Assembly (NCBI RefSeq): GCF_025210605.1
Contig: NZ_JAOARI010000002.1
Coordinates: forward strand, 233,761 to 297,760
Source of the DNA: Halodesulfovibrio sp.
GTDB taxonomy: Bacteria > Desulfobacterota > Desulfovibrionia > Desulfovibrionales > Desulfovibrionaceae
DNA: 64,000 nucleotides
Direction of reading: 5' to 3'
The notes beneath the pieces were generated by a model, which ran no database searches, had not been told where the DNA came from, and saw only the letters and a list, made by a program, of their open reading frames with translations. Shown piece after piece: positions 44,536 through 52,920 of this stretch; positions within the stretch are counted from its first letter, which is position 1, and each line of letters starts with the position of its first letter. Position numbers and translations under genes: made by a program.

Positions 44536-47253
44536 CTATTCGCTATCACTGCCAGCACTCTCTTCTTCGCGCAGATCAAGTGTGAAATGATAGGTATCGT
44601 CATCGAAATCCTTTGAAACCACAAACCCCAGCGAACGCGCCAGTTCAACCATATTTTTGTTATCCCCAAGGGCTTCGCCTGTAATCTGCATTGTATTTCG
44701 GGAACGAAGATATTCCACAAGATGACTCATCAACATGCGCCCCAATCCTTTGCGTTTCCAGTCGCTACGTACCACAACGGCAAATTCAGAAGTCGCATTA
44801 TCCGGTGAAATCATAGCTCTGGCAGACCCGACAGTCAGCGGTTCTTCACCCTCTTCTGGAATAGTCTGAGCGATAAATGCCATTTCCCTGTCGTAATCAA
44901 TCTGTGTCAGCTTAACCATTTCTGAACGCGGCAGTTCACCAACATTACCAAAGAAGCGGAACCGTCTATCCTGTGGGCTCAAATGTTCGATAAAATCCCA
45001 ATGCGCTTTTTCATCTTCAGGACGTATCGGGCGTAATCGTAATGTCAGGTTATCACCAACCTGTACAAGTTCTTCCAGCTCCGCAGGGTATGGACAAATT
45101 GCAAGCTGGTCTGCACCGCCTACGTCTGTCCACGCCACACGAATGGCAGCATCCAGAGCAAAAGCGCCGCTTGAATCTGCCTGAATCGGATTAATTTCAA
45201 GCTCAAAAATTTCCGGTATATCAATAAGGAGTTGTGATATCGCAACAAGCAGTTCGTATACCGCCTGCGTATCTACACCAGCAACGGTTTCACTGCCTGC
45301 AAGCTGTTTACTAACATGTGTTGTTGCAACAAGCTCTTTGGCAAGACTCATATTTAGCGGCAAAAGCTCAGTCTGCTTGTCGTGTAAAAGCGGAGCAAGC
45401 GAGCCACCGGCTCCAAAACGGATAACAGGTCCAAATTGCGGGTCAGTTTCAACTTCGACAGCTAACTCAACACCACGCAGCCGTCGTGTCATCTTCTGAA
45501 CATCAAAACCATAAATACGGGCTGCTGGCTGATACTGCGCCACATTTCGCAAAATAGCTTCCGCTGCTGCGGTAGCTTCACCGCCATTTTGCACATCCAA
45601 CACAACCCCGCCAGCCTGTGATTTACGGAAAATATCCGGTGATACAACTTTGATGGCGAGTGGATACCCAACTTCGTCTGCCAATGCTGCTACATCGGCA
45701 ACAGACTCTGCACTACGTGTTGTAATACAGTTTATCCCATACGCTCCCAGCAAAGCCTCTGCTTCCTGCGCTGTAAGCATCTGCCTGTTTTCTTCAAGAG
45801 CCTGTAAAACAATCGCTCTGCTTTTCAGCACATCTGTTTTGCTATCAGGACGAGACTCAGGAGCTTCTGCCAACTTGATCTGGTTACTACGGTACTGCAC
45901 AAGATTCAAAAAGGTACGCACAGCGCTGTCAGGCGTAAAATACGATGGAATTTTAGCTTTAGAAAATATGCTGCGGGCATTCTCTGCATCAGTTGCACCA
46001 AGCCAGCTTGTAAGAATAACTTTTTTACTGCGCTTGCAGGTTTTCGCAACCTTCTCCGCAATGCTGGCACTATCAACACCCGCTGTCGGTACATGCAGGA
46101 TAAGAATCCCATCCACAGAACTATCTCGTAGCAACGGCTTAATGGCACTTGCATACATATCCGCGTCTGCCTTGGCTTCCATTACCAGCGGATTCCAGTA
46201 AGACCAGCCGCTTCCCAAAGCTTCATCAAGATGCAAACAGGCTTCATCTGTCAATTCTGCCAGTTCTCCACCTCCCTGCAACAACAAGTCAGTTGCAATA
46301 AAAGCAGGAGCACCACCGTTTGAAACTATAGCAAGCCGTTTACCTTTAAGGGGCTTTGACCATGCAAGCGCCTGAATAGTATCGAAAACAGAATCAATAG
46401 AATCCATGCGAAGCATACCTGCACGCTTGAAGGCAGCCTCGTACACATCATCCGCACCGAGAATCATACCCGTATGTGCTGCAACTGCCTGCTCTGCGGC
46501 ATGCGACTTACCCGCTTTAACAACGAGTACAGGCTTAGAACGCGAAAGCGCACGGGCGGCAGACATAAACTCACGAGCATTTGTAATCGACTCAACATAC
46601 AATAATACAGCCCGTGTATTCATATCGCGGTGCAGATAATCCAGTACTTCACTGAATCCGACATCAAGCATGTCTCCAAGGGAAATAACATGAGAAAAGC
46701 CAATGGATTTGGATGCTGCCCAATCGAGCACAGAGGTAAAAAGGGAGTCAGACTGCGTAATAAAAGCAACTTTGCCTGTAGAGAAAGAAGAAGATGCAAG
46801 GCTGGCATTAATGCCGAGGGAGGGATTTATAAAGCCAAGTCCGTTTGGACCAAGAAGGCGGACAGAGTATTTATGAGCGAGCGCGAAAAGCTTTTCTTTT
46901 TTGCGGGCTGCTTCCTTGGTGTTGAATCGTGAAAACCCCGTAGAAAACAAAATAGCATTCTGCGTACCGCGTTTCCCAAGCTCTTCGATATAGTACGGAA
47001 CCTTATCCGCAGCCACGCAAACAATGGCTAAATCCGGCGTGATTGGTAGTGTATCAATTGCCGTATACACAGGCTGACCGAAAATTGTATCCGGTGAATC
47101 CGGCTCTGTCACTACAGGCAACACAGGTCCCAGAAATGTTCCGCCAAGCAAATTTTGCATACATTCACAGGCGGCAGTTCCAGCCTCTTCAGAAGCACCA
47201 ATTATCACCACAGAGGTCGGTCGAAACATCTGTTCCAGCATCGAATAGCTCAC
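44536..47253 (-). CDS. NDP-forming acyl-CoA synthetase-like protein fused to GNAT (Pat-like)
   Basis: 905-residue cytoplasmic protein. Order: CoA-binding domain (residues ~8-135, IIGASE and LLGPNGLGFINP), succinyl-CoA-ligase-like domains (~150-460), ATP-grasp domain (~490-720), and a C-terminal GNAT acetyltransferase (~745-890, RKGLGRMLMSHLVEYLR). This is the layout of Pat/PatZ/Pka, the protein lysine acetyltransferase that silences acetyl-CoA synthetase. Unlike what is reported for Pat, the segment AAHTGMILGADD keeps a His where ADP-forming synthetases have their phospho-His, so some synthetase activity is possible. It starts with GTG behind AGGAG. It is divergent from acs, the classic Pat target. 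Confidence 0.9.
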   Translation of the reverse strand: MSYSMLEQMFRPTSVVIIGASEEAGTAACECMQNLLGGTFLGPVLPVVTEPDSPDTIFGQPVYTAIDTLPITPDLAIVCVAADKVPYYIEELGKRGTQNAILFSTGFSRFNTKEAARKKEKLFALAHKYSVRLLGPNGLGFINPSLGINASLASSSFSTGKVAFITQSDSLFTSVLDWAASKSIGFSHVISLGDMLDVGFSEVLDYLHRDMNTRAVLLYVESITNAREFMSAARALSRSKPVLVVKAGKSHAAEQAVAAHTGMILGADDVYEAAFKRAGMLRMDSIDSVFDTIQALAWSKPLKGKRLAIVSNGGAPAFIATDLLLQGGGELAELTDEACLHLDEALGSGWSYWNPLVMEAKADADMYASAIKPLLRDSSVDGILILHVPTAGVDSASIAEKVAKTCKRSKKVILTSWLGATDAENARSIFSKAKIPSYFTPDSAVRTFLNLVQYRSNQIKLAEAPESRPDSKTDVLKSRAIVLQALEENRQMLTAQEAEALLGAYGINCITTRSAESVADVAALADEVGYPLAIKVVSPDIFRKSQAGGVVLDVQNGGEATAAAEAILRNVAQYQPAARIYGFDVQKMTRRLRGVELAVEVETDPQFGPVIRFGAGGSLAPLLHDKQTELLPLNMSLAKELVATTHVSKQLAGSETVAGVDTQAVYELLVAISQLLIDIPEIFELEINPIQADSSGAFALDAAIRVAWTDVGGADQLAICPYPAELEELVQVGDNLTLRLRPIRPEDEKAHWDFIEHLSPQDRRFRFFGNVGELPRSEMVKLTQIDYDREMAFIAQTIPEEGEEPLTVGSARAMISPDNATSEFAVVVRSDWKRKGLGRMLMSHLVEYLRSRNTMQITGEALGDNKNMVELARSLGFVVSKDFDDDTYHFTLDLREEESAGSDSE

Positions 47254-47716
47254 ACAGACTCCTACGATTGGTTCCAGTTAGGCGTATACAGCAACACGTA
47301 TTACATACTGTAGTTGAAACGTAAATTAAGTTCAAACAGTAGTGTTGCTTTCCAGCTGTCAGCCATAGTCCCATCGCTTTTCCGCCTGCCGCTCACCGTA
47401 CCAGATTCTACCGTTTACCGACACCGTTGCTGCTCACCTTGGAATTCATACCGTTCACCGAAAATGAATACTCTTTTTCACTCGGATAGTTGCATAGTGC
47501 AGTTGTTCATTAACAAACCGAGCTTGATCTCGCAGAGGTCATAAAAAACATTTCCACCTTTCCCTTATGGTTTGTTTACGGTTGTGGTGCTCACTCTTCC
47601 TTGCAGCACGAGATGACGCCACAACCGGAACATGCATTTTCCGGTTTATCATGCGGTTTGGTAAAATAAATACAACCGCACCGTTTGTTACCGATACTTA
47701 TTTCGAGGAGAGCATC
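47254..47716. promoter_or_regulatory. Divergent pat-like/acs control region with repeated ACCGTT elements
   Basis: 460 bp between the divergent genes. ACCGTTTACCGA (47410-47421) and ACCGTTCACCGA (47450-47461) are near-identical direct repeats spaced exactly 40 bp, about four helical turns. A partial copy, CACCGTACC, lies near 47394, and ACCGTTTGTTACCGA near 47687 close to the acs ribosome site. They look like binding sites of a shared regulator; I do not recognise which. Confidence 0.45.
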
Positions 47717-49714
47717 ATGAGTCAACATAACATCATTTCAATGCAAGAAGAGCAGCGCATGTTCACCCCTTCTGCTTCCCAAAACGCAGGCACTCATATC
47801 CAGTCCCTGAAAGAATATGAAGCGCAGTACAAGCGTGCAGCCGAAGATTACGAAGGATTTTGGGCAGAGCGTACAAATGAGTTACTCGACTGGTTCTCCC
47901 CGTTTACCAGCGTGCTTGAAGCAGATATGGACACTCCGGAAATCCGTTGGTTCAACGGCGGCACACTGAATGTTGCCCATAACTGCCTCGACAGGCATCT
48001 GGAGCTTGGGCGCGAGGACAAACCAGCACTCATCTGGCAAGGGGAGCCGGAGGAAGATGTTGTGACATACACATACAAGCAACTGCATGAAGAAGTATGT
48101 CGATTTGCTAATGTTTTGAAAAAGTACGGAATCGGCAAAGGTGACCGTGTAGCCTTGTACATGCCTATGATTCCGGAACTGACCATTGCCATGCTTGCCT
48201 GCGTTCGTATTGGCGCAGTTCACTCCATTGTTTTCGCAGGCTTTTCAGCCCTCAGTCTGCAAAGCCGTGTAGTAGATTGCCAAGCTAAAGTGCTTGTCAC
48301 CGCAGATGCTGTATTACGCTCCGGTCGCGTGATTCCCCTTAAAGCAAATGCTGACGAAGCACTGGTGTCCTGCCCGAGCATTAAACACGTAATTGTTGTT
48401 GACCGTGCAGGACTTACGAAACAGGGCAAGATGGAATGGCAGGAAGATCGCGACATTTGGTGGCACCAAGCAATTCAACAATCGGACATTACATCTTTCT
48501 GCGAATGTGAGCCTATGGAATCAGAGGACCCGTTATTCATCCTCTATACCAGCGGGTCTACCGGAAAACCAAAAGGCGTAGTGCATACCACAGGTGGGTA
48601 TCTCACCTACGCAGCACATACCGCACAGTGGGTTTTTGATATTCAGGAATCAGACGTGTACTGGTGCACCGCTGATATTGGATGGATTACCGGTCACTCA
48701 TACATCGTTTACGGCCCAATGGCGCTTGGAGCTACGACTGTTATGTTCGAAGGCGTTCCAAGTTACCCAAGTCCAGACCGCTTCTGGAGCATCGTAGAAA
48801 AATTCGGCGTAACTATTTTCTATACTGCGCCAACTGTTATCCGCGCTCTTATGCGTGAAGGAATTGACTGGACGCAGCGCCATGATCTTTCCTCCTTGCG
48901 CGTTCTTGGCACGGTGGGTGAACCTATCAACCCGGAAGCATGGATGTGGTATCACGAGCAAATTGGCAAAGGTACCACACCTATTGTTGATACATGGTGG
49001 CAGACAGAAACCGGCGGAATCATGATTGCGGCTCTGCCGTTTGCAACCCCGCTTAAGCCGGGCTCTGCAACACTTCCGTTACCGGGTATTGATGCACGTA
49101 TTGTTCGACCTGACGGAAGCGATGCTGAGCCGAATGAAGGCGGACACCTTGTTATCCGCAAACCATGGCCGGGCATGCTGCGCGGGGTATTTAACGACCC
49201 TGAACGCTATAAAAGCACGTATTTTGAACGTTTTCCGGGAATGTATGAATCAGGAGACGGAGCGAGAGTAGACAACGACGGCTACTTTTGGATTATGGGA
49301 CGCCTTGATGACGTTATCAACGTATCTGGACACCGTATGGGAACAGCTGAAATTGAATCAGCCCTTGTTGCTCATCCAACGGTTGCAGAAGCAGCAGTGG
49401 TTGGAATGCCACATGCCATCAAAGGCGAAAGTATCTATGCCTACGTTACCTTAAAGGCAGATGAAGAAGAAACAGAAGAATTGCGCGCACAACTTCGCAC
49501 ATGGGTTCGAAAAGAAATCGGTCCAATCGCTACACCGGAAGTTTTGCAGTTTGCGGAAGAACTGCCAAAAACCCGAAGCGGTAAAATTATGCGAAGGATT
49601 TTGCGAAAGATTGCTTCTGGAAGTACAGGAGACTTTGGTGACACTTCCACTTTGGCCGACCCTAGTGTCATCTCAGAACTCGTTGAGGGGCGCACTGAAC
49701 TGACAGGAAGCTAA
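47717..49714 (+). CDS. acs: Acetyl-CoA synthetase (AMP-forming)
   Basis: 665-residue enzyme that activates acetate to acetyl-CoA via acetyl-AMP. Typical length. Signatures: the ATP loop YTSGSTGKPKG (about residues 276-286), WWQTETGG (about 428-435), YESGDGARVDNDGYFWIMGRLDDVINVSGHRMGTAEIE split across the hinge, and the catalytic Lys623 in PKTRSGKIMRR, the residue acetylated by Pat in other bacteria. The ATG at 47717 has GAGGAGAG upstream; longer in-frame starts are unsupported. It is divergent from the Pat-like gene, and both may be controlled from the region between them. Confidence 0.95.
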   Translation: MSQHNIISMQEEQRMFTPSASQNAGTHIQSLKEYEAQYKRAAEDYEGFWAERTNELLDWFSPFTSVLEADMDTPEIRWFNGGTLNVAHNCLDRHLELGREDKPALIWQGEPEEDVVTYTYKQLHEEVCRFANVLKKYGIGKGDRVALYMPMIPELTIAMLACVRIGAVHSIVFAGFSALSLQSRVVDCQAKVLVTADAVLRSGRVIPLKANADEALVSCPSIKHVIVVDRAGLTKQGKMEWQEDRDIWWHQAIQQSDITSFCECEPMESEDPLFILYTSGSTGKPKGVVHTTGGYLTYAAHTAQWVFDIQESDVYWCTADIGWITGHSYIVYGPMALGATTVMFEGVPSYPSPDRFWSIVEKFGVTIFYTAPTVIRALMREGIDWTQRHDLSSLRVLGTVGEPINPEAWMWYHEQIGKGTTPIVDTWWQTETGGIMIAALPFATPLKPGSATLPLPGIDARIVRPDGSDAEPNEGGHLVIRKPWPGMLRGVFNDPERYKSTYFERFPGMYESGDGARVDNDGYFWIMGRLDDVINVSGHRMGTAEIESALVAHPTVAEAAVVGMPHAIKGESIYAYVTLKADEEETEELRAQLRTWVRKEIGPIATPEVLQFAEELPKTRSGKIMRRILRKIASGSTGDFGDTSTLADPSVISELVEGRTELTGS

Positions 49715-49874
49715 CTTTTTCATTCTGCCGGTCTTCCATGAGCTTCAGGGGACAATCAGTTGTACGTTTATGCAACCTACTTAACAGTTGGAGAGCAGCC
49801 GCACCTGATTGCCCCTTAGGCTCTAGGGATGCAAGATAAATAACTAAATGCTCTTTCCCCCAGATATAATTGAC
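49715..49874 (+). other. Structured 3' region of acs
   Basis: AGGGG-CAATCAG / CTGATTG-CCCCT (about 49747-49818) closes a loop of some 45 nt that itself contains GTTGTA / TGCAAC. A further CCCTTAG/CTAGGG can compete with it. The folds could be a 3' UTR structure of acs or a small RNA. No protein gene is supported. Confidence 0.35.
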
Positions 49875-49914
49875 ATGCACTGAACAAGCATTCATTGTTC
49901 AGTGCATTTCTTTT
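49875..49914 (+). terminator. Terminator after acs
   Basis: ATGCACTGAACAA / TTGTTCAGTGCAT, perfect 13-bp stem, followed by TTTCTTTT. Confidence 0.85.
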
Positions 49915-50008
49915 GACAGCAGCCACGATATAGGAGGAGACGCTCCCGTACGCGGCTGCTGTCAACCATGAACACTGCCAGCGCGGGCGTAACGCGGGGC
50001 TGTGTTCA
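49913..50008 (+). other. Two strong hairpins with buried GGAGGAG
   Basis: TTGACAGCAGCC / GGCTGCTGTCAA (49913-49924 with 49954-49965) is a perfect 12-bp stem. Its 29-nt loop contains AGGAGGAG that can pair internally (GGAG-ACG-CTCC). A second stem TGAACAC / GTGTTCA (about 49969-50008) follows. No start codon is near the GGAGG. This may be a small RNA that continues to the terminator at 50076, or a remnant of an mRNA leader. Confidence 0.4.
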
Positions 50009-50075
50009 AACTCACCAGCGATGCATGAGTAATTTTACGGTCAAACTACGCTATACCAATCAAAGAACTTTATAG

Positions 50076-50115
50076 AAAAAAAGCTGAGTATCGAGACAGA
50101 TACTCAGCCTTTTTT
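50076..50115 (+). terminator. Orphan rho-independent terminator
   Basis: GCTGAGTATC / GATACTCAGC, 10-bp stem, flanked by seven A and followed by six T. It has no protein gene in front of it, which suggests that the structured stretch from about 49915 is transcribed. Confidence 0.8.
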
Positions 50116-50261
50116 CTATAGCACTCACTAGCGGCTATTCAGCCAATAACATTCTTAGCAAGATGCCTCACTGCGGTAAGCATGCAATCTGTCAGTTTTC
50201 CCCCGCAACGATAAACTCAATCGATTATTTTGCGAAACCAAACAAAACATAACTTACAATA

Positions 50262-50494
50262 CGTTCGGTATAGTCTTCAGAGTACTATACCCCCCCGTGC
50301 CCCGATGAAGACGAGCTTCACCCGGCTTCCCCCCGATCTGAACCTCAAAGATTCAGACAATCCTGTAAGATCACCCTGAAGCCGTACTATTCCCCAGCGT
50401 GGCTTAGCAATCTTTTCCCCAAGATTACCGGGAGATCTTACATCTTTAGGCGTAGTACAACATCTGTATAGGATGTTGTGACCAAAATTTTTTA
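50262..50494 (+). ncRNA. Putative structured small RNA with UUCCCC loops
   Basis: Consecutive folds: GGTATAGT / ACTATACC (50267-50291), a run CCCCCCCGTGCCCC, TGAAG / CTTCA (50306-50320), CTGAA / TTCAG (50338-50356), then a 9-bp stem TGTAAGATC / GATCTTACA (50364-50442) that encloses AAGCC / GGCTT and AATCTT / AAGATT, both with TTCCCC in their loops; last, ACAACATC / GATGTTGT (50457-50479) before a T-rich stretch. A possible promoter (TTGCGA, TACAAT at 50255) precedes it, with a long 19-bp spacer. The strand is less certain than for the element at 20598; read in reverse, loops become GGGGAA. No ORF was found. Confidence 0.42.
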
Positions 50495-50633
50495 TCTGCC
50501 ATCAATGTGCATTGTGATGTGCAGGTATTCTTCGCATGTACTCTTTACAAAGCAAGGACAATGCCAAACCACACTTTTTATATAAATAAATATATTTCGA
50601 ATAGTTATAAACCTATCGAGAATGGAGGTGCAC

Positions 50634-50687
50634 AAAAAAAGTGTCTCATGAGACGTTTCATGAGACACTTTGAGACGGTTCGAGACA
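50634..50687. repeat. GAGAC repeats and terminator of the enhancer-binding protein gene
   Basis: GTGTCTCATGA / TCATGAGACAC (11-bp stem, extended by A/T pairs) is followed by seven T on the minus strand, a terminator. In addition GAGAC recurs at 50650, 50662, 50672 and 50682 with 10-12 bp periodicity, more than the terminator needs, so a protein-binding array is possible. Confidence 0.6.
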
Positions 50688-50708
50688 GTTATCTTATTAG
50701 AAAAACAT

Positions 50709-52763
50709 TTAAGCCAACCCAAGCTCTTTTAACTTTCGGTACAACGTAGCTCTGCCCATACCAAGCAGTTTTGCAGCTGCGGTTTTATTCCCGTTTGCAG
50801 AGGCAATTGCAGCCTGCACTTCCTCTGCGGTAACTGTATGACAAGGAACACGTACTTGCTGCATAGATGCAGGCATGTAGGCATTTGGGCTAATGAGAGG
50901 CTGAGGCGCATAGCCGCCGCCGTAAGCGGCACCGTACCCACCACCATATGGAGGGTGACGAACAACATCAGAAGTAGAAAGAGGGTCTGCGCCAAGGATT
51001 TGTACTGGCAAATGATCCAACGAAATACGACCAGAGCGGGCAAGAATGGATGCATGCTCAATGGTATGCTTTAATTCACGGATATTGCCCGGCCATGGGT
51101 GATTCATAAAAACTTGCATTACTTGTTCTGATACACCAGAAATCGAAACTCCAAGCGTGTCATTAAACATATCGATAAAGAACTGAACCAGCAGTGCCAT
51201 ATCATCAAGGCGCTCCCGCAATGGCGGCAAATGCACGTTCATTACGTTCAGACGATAAAATAGATCAGAACGGAATACACCTTGTGCCACGCGCTGCTGT
51301 AAATCTGCGTTGGTAGCAGCAACAATGCGCACATTAGCTTTGCGGGTAACAGTATCACCTACCCGCTCAAATTCATGGGATTCTAAAAATCTGAGTAACA
51401 ACACCTGAATCCGCAATGAAATATCGCCGATCTCATCAAGAAAAATTGTGCCGCCTTCCGCAGCTTCAAACCGACCAACCTTATCTTTGGTTGCACCGGT
51501 AAATGCTCCACGAACATGACCGAACAGTTCGCTTTCCAGCAAGTTCTCTGACAAGGCAGAGCAGTTAACACGAACCAGTGGTCCATTTGCGCGTGCACCG
51601 TTGTGATGCAATGCTTCTGCCACCAGCTCCTTACCTGTACCAGACTCACCAGTCACAAGCACGGTTGTGTCCAGATCAACAAGGTTCTCCAGCATTGAGT
51701 ACACATTAAGCATACTCTTGCTTGTCCCGATGATGTTTTTGAATGAGCGCCGCTCCTGCAACTGCTCTTCAAGAGAAACAAGGCGGGTAATGTCACGCAG
51801 CATGAGCATAGCACCACGCTGACCGTTAACTCCTGATGCAAACGGCGAACAGTTAATCATAAAGATATGCCGTGCATCAGAGTCCAGTAACAGCTCAACG
51901 CGCTCCTCAACGATACGCTCCCCGTACGAAAGCACATCATGGAAAAATTCATCACAGCGCAATGCCAGATCAGGCATAACCTGCGGCAACATTTTTCCAA
52001 CAACATCGTCCTGCTTAACCCCGAAAAGGTCTTCTCCTGCACGGTTGATACTCTGCACGATAAGCTCAGGATCAACTGAAATCATCACGTCCTGCATAGA
52101 AGAAAAGAGAAGCTCGAGATGCTGCTTATAGCGATCTTTTTCCTGAAGGGTTCGCCTGAGCTGCATATTGGATGCACTCAGTTCTTCTGTCCGGCTGGCA
52201 ACCTTCTCTTCCAACGCGCTGTTACTTTCAGAAAGTTGTTTGTAGAGAAAGAAATTTTCAATAGCGATGCTTGCTGCGACAAGCGTCATAGAAAGCAGAT
52301 AATATGAAACATCTTCCGCAGGCTTATCGCCCTGAAGAACTCCGACAAACATTCCCACCGGTCCAGAGGATGTTTGCAAAGGGTGTAACAGCACGTCTCC
52401 AAGTTCTTCGAGAGTAACCGTAGTAGGATGGTTGCGACGCAATGCCCATGAGAACATGTGGTCTTCCATCAGCTGGTGGCAAGCTTCAGTAATACGTTCT
52501 GCTTCAGGGCTTGAAGAACACCACGACAACACAAAGTCATGCGACACTTCATCTACCAGCAAGAACGCCATCGTTTTAAAGGGATGGATGGCCTCTACGT
52601 TGGCTGCAATTTCTGAAAGCATCGTTGAAACATCGGCAGCTTCGCTAAGCCGATACCCAAAATGCCCCATACCTGTTGCAGCCTCCAGAATTTTTAACAA
52701 TGCCTGTCTATTTTCCGGCGTGTTTGTCTTCTCTGGAGAACCAAAAGATTCATGCTCTACCAT
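50709..52763 (-). CDS. Sigma-54-dependent enhancer-binding regulator (GAF-PAS-AAA-Fis)
   Basis: 684-residue transcription activator. Order: GAF-like sensor (residues ~25-180), coiled coil (~190-235), PAS domain (~240-350), AAA+ ATPase (~370-600), and a Fis-type helix-turn-helix at the C-terminus (NKTAAAKLLGMGRATLYRKLKELG). Walker A is GESGTGKE; the sigma-54 contact loop is GAFTGA; Walker B GGTIFLDEIGD. An unusual linker rich in Gly, Tyr and Pro (PPYGGGYGAAYGGGYAPQP) joins the ATPase to the DNA-binding domain. The signal is unknown. A TTG at 52772 is also possible; I prefer the ATG at 52763. The HDOD gene lies 157 nt upstream on the same strand. Confidence 0.94.
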   Translation of the reverse strand: MVEHESFGSPEKTNTPENRQALLKILEAATGMGHFGYRLSEAADVSTMLSEIAANVEAIHPFKTMAFLLVDEVSHDFVLSWCSSSPEAERITEACHQLMEDHMFSWALRRNHPTTVTLEELGDVLLHPLQTSSGPVGMFVGVLQGDKPAEDVSYYLLSMTLVAASIAIENFFLYKQLSESNSALEEKVASRTEELSASNMQLRRTLQEKDRYKQHLELLFSSMQDVMISVDPELIVQSINRAGEDLFGVKQDDVVGKMLPQVMPDLALRCDEFFHDVLSYGERIVEERVELLLDSDARHIFMINCSPFASGVNGQRGAMLMLRDITRLVSLEEQLQERRSFKNIIGTSKSMLNVYSMLENLVDLDTTVLVTGESGTGKELVAEALHHNGARANGPLVRVNCSALSENLLESELFGHVRGAFTGATKDKVGRFEAAEGGTIFLDEIGDISLRIQVLLLRFLESHEFERVGDTVTRKANVRIVAATNADLQQRVAQGVFRSDLFYRLNVMNVHLPPLRERLDDMALLVQFFIDMFNDTLGVSISGVSEQVMQVFMNHPWPGNIRELKHTIEHASILARSGRISLDHLPVQILGADPLSTSDVVRHPPYGGGYGAAYGGGYAPQPLISPNAYMPASMQQVRVPCHTVTAEEVQAAIASANGNKTAAAKLLGMGRATLYRKLKELGLA

Positions 52764-52920
52764 CTCACCCAACTTTGCTTATAAGTACGACCTAACCAGC
52801 CGAGAGCGTTATCCTCTACGGCTCACTTTCCACGACAGCTCGAAAACGGCGTAAACGCTGTCCGCTGCCTTTCCCTACTTGAATTACACCAGCAGCAACA
52901 AGGCTGCAACTCTCGGCACC

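Noticed and set aside
49668..49895. Minus-strand 75-codon frame downstream of acs
   Set aside because: Overlaps acs and the terminator stem; no ribosome site.
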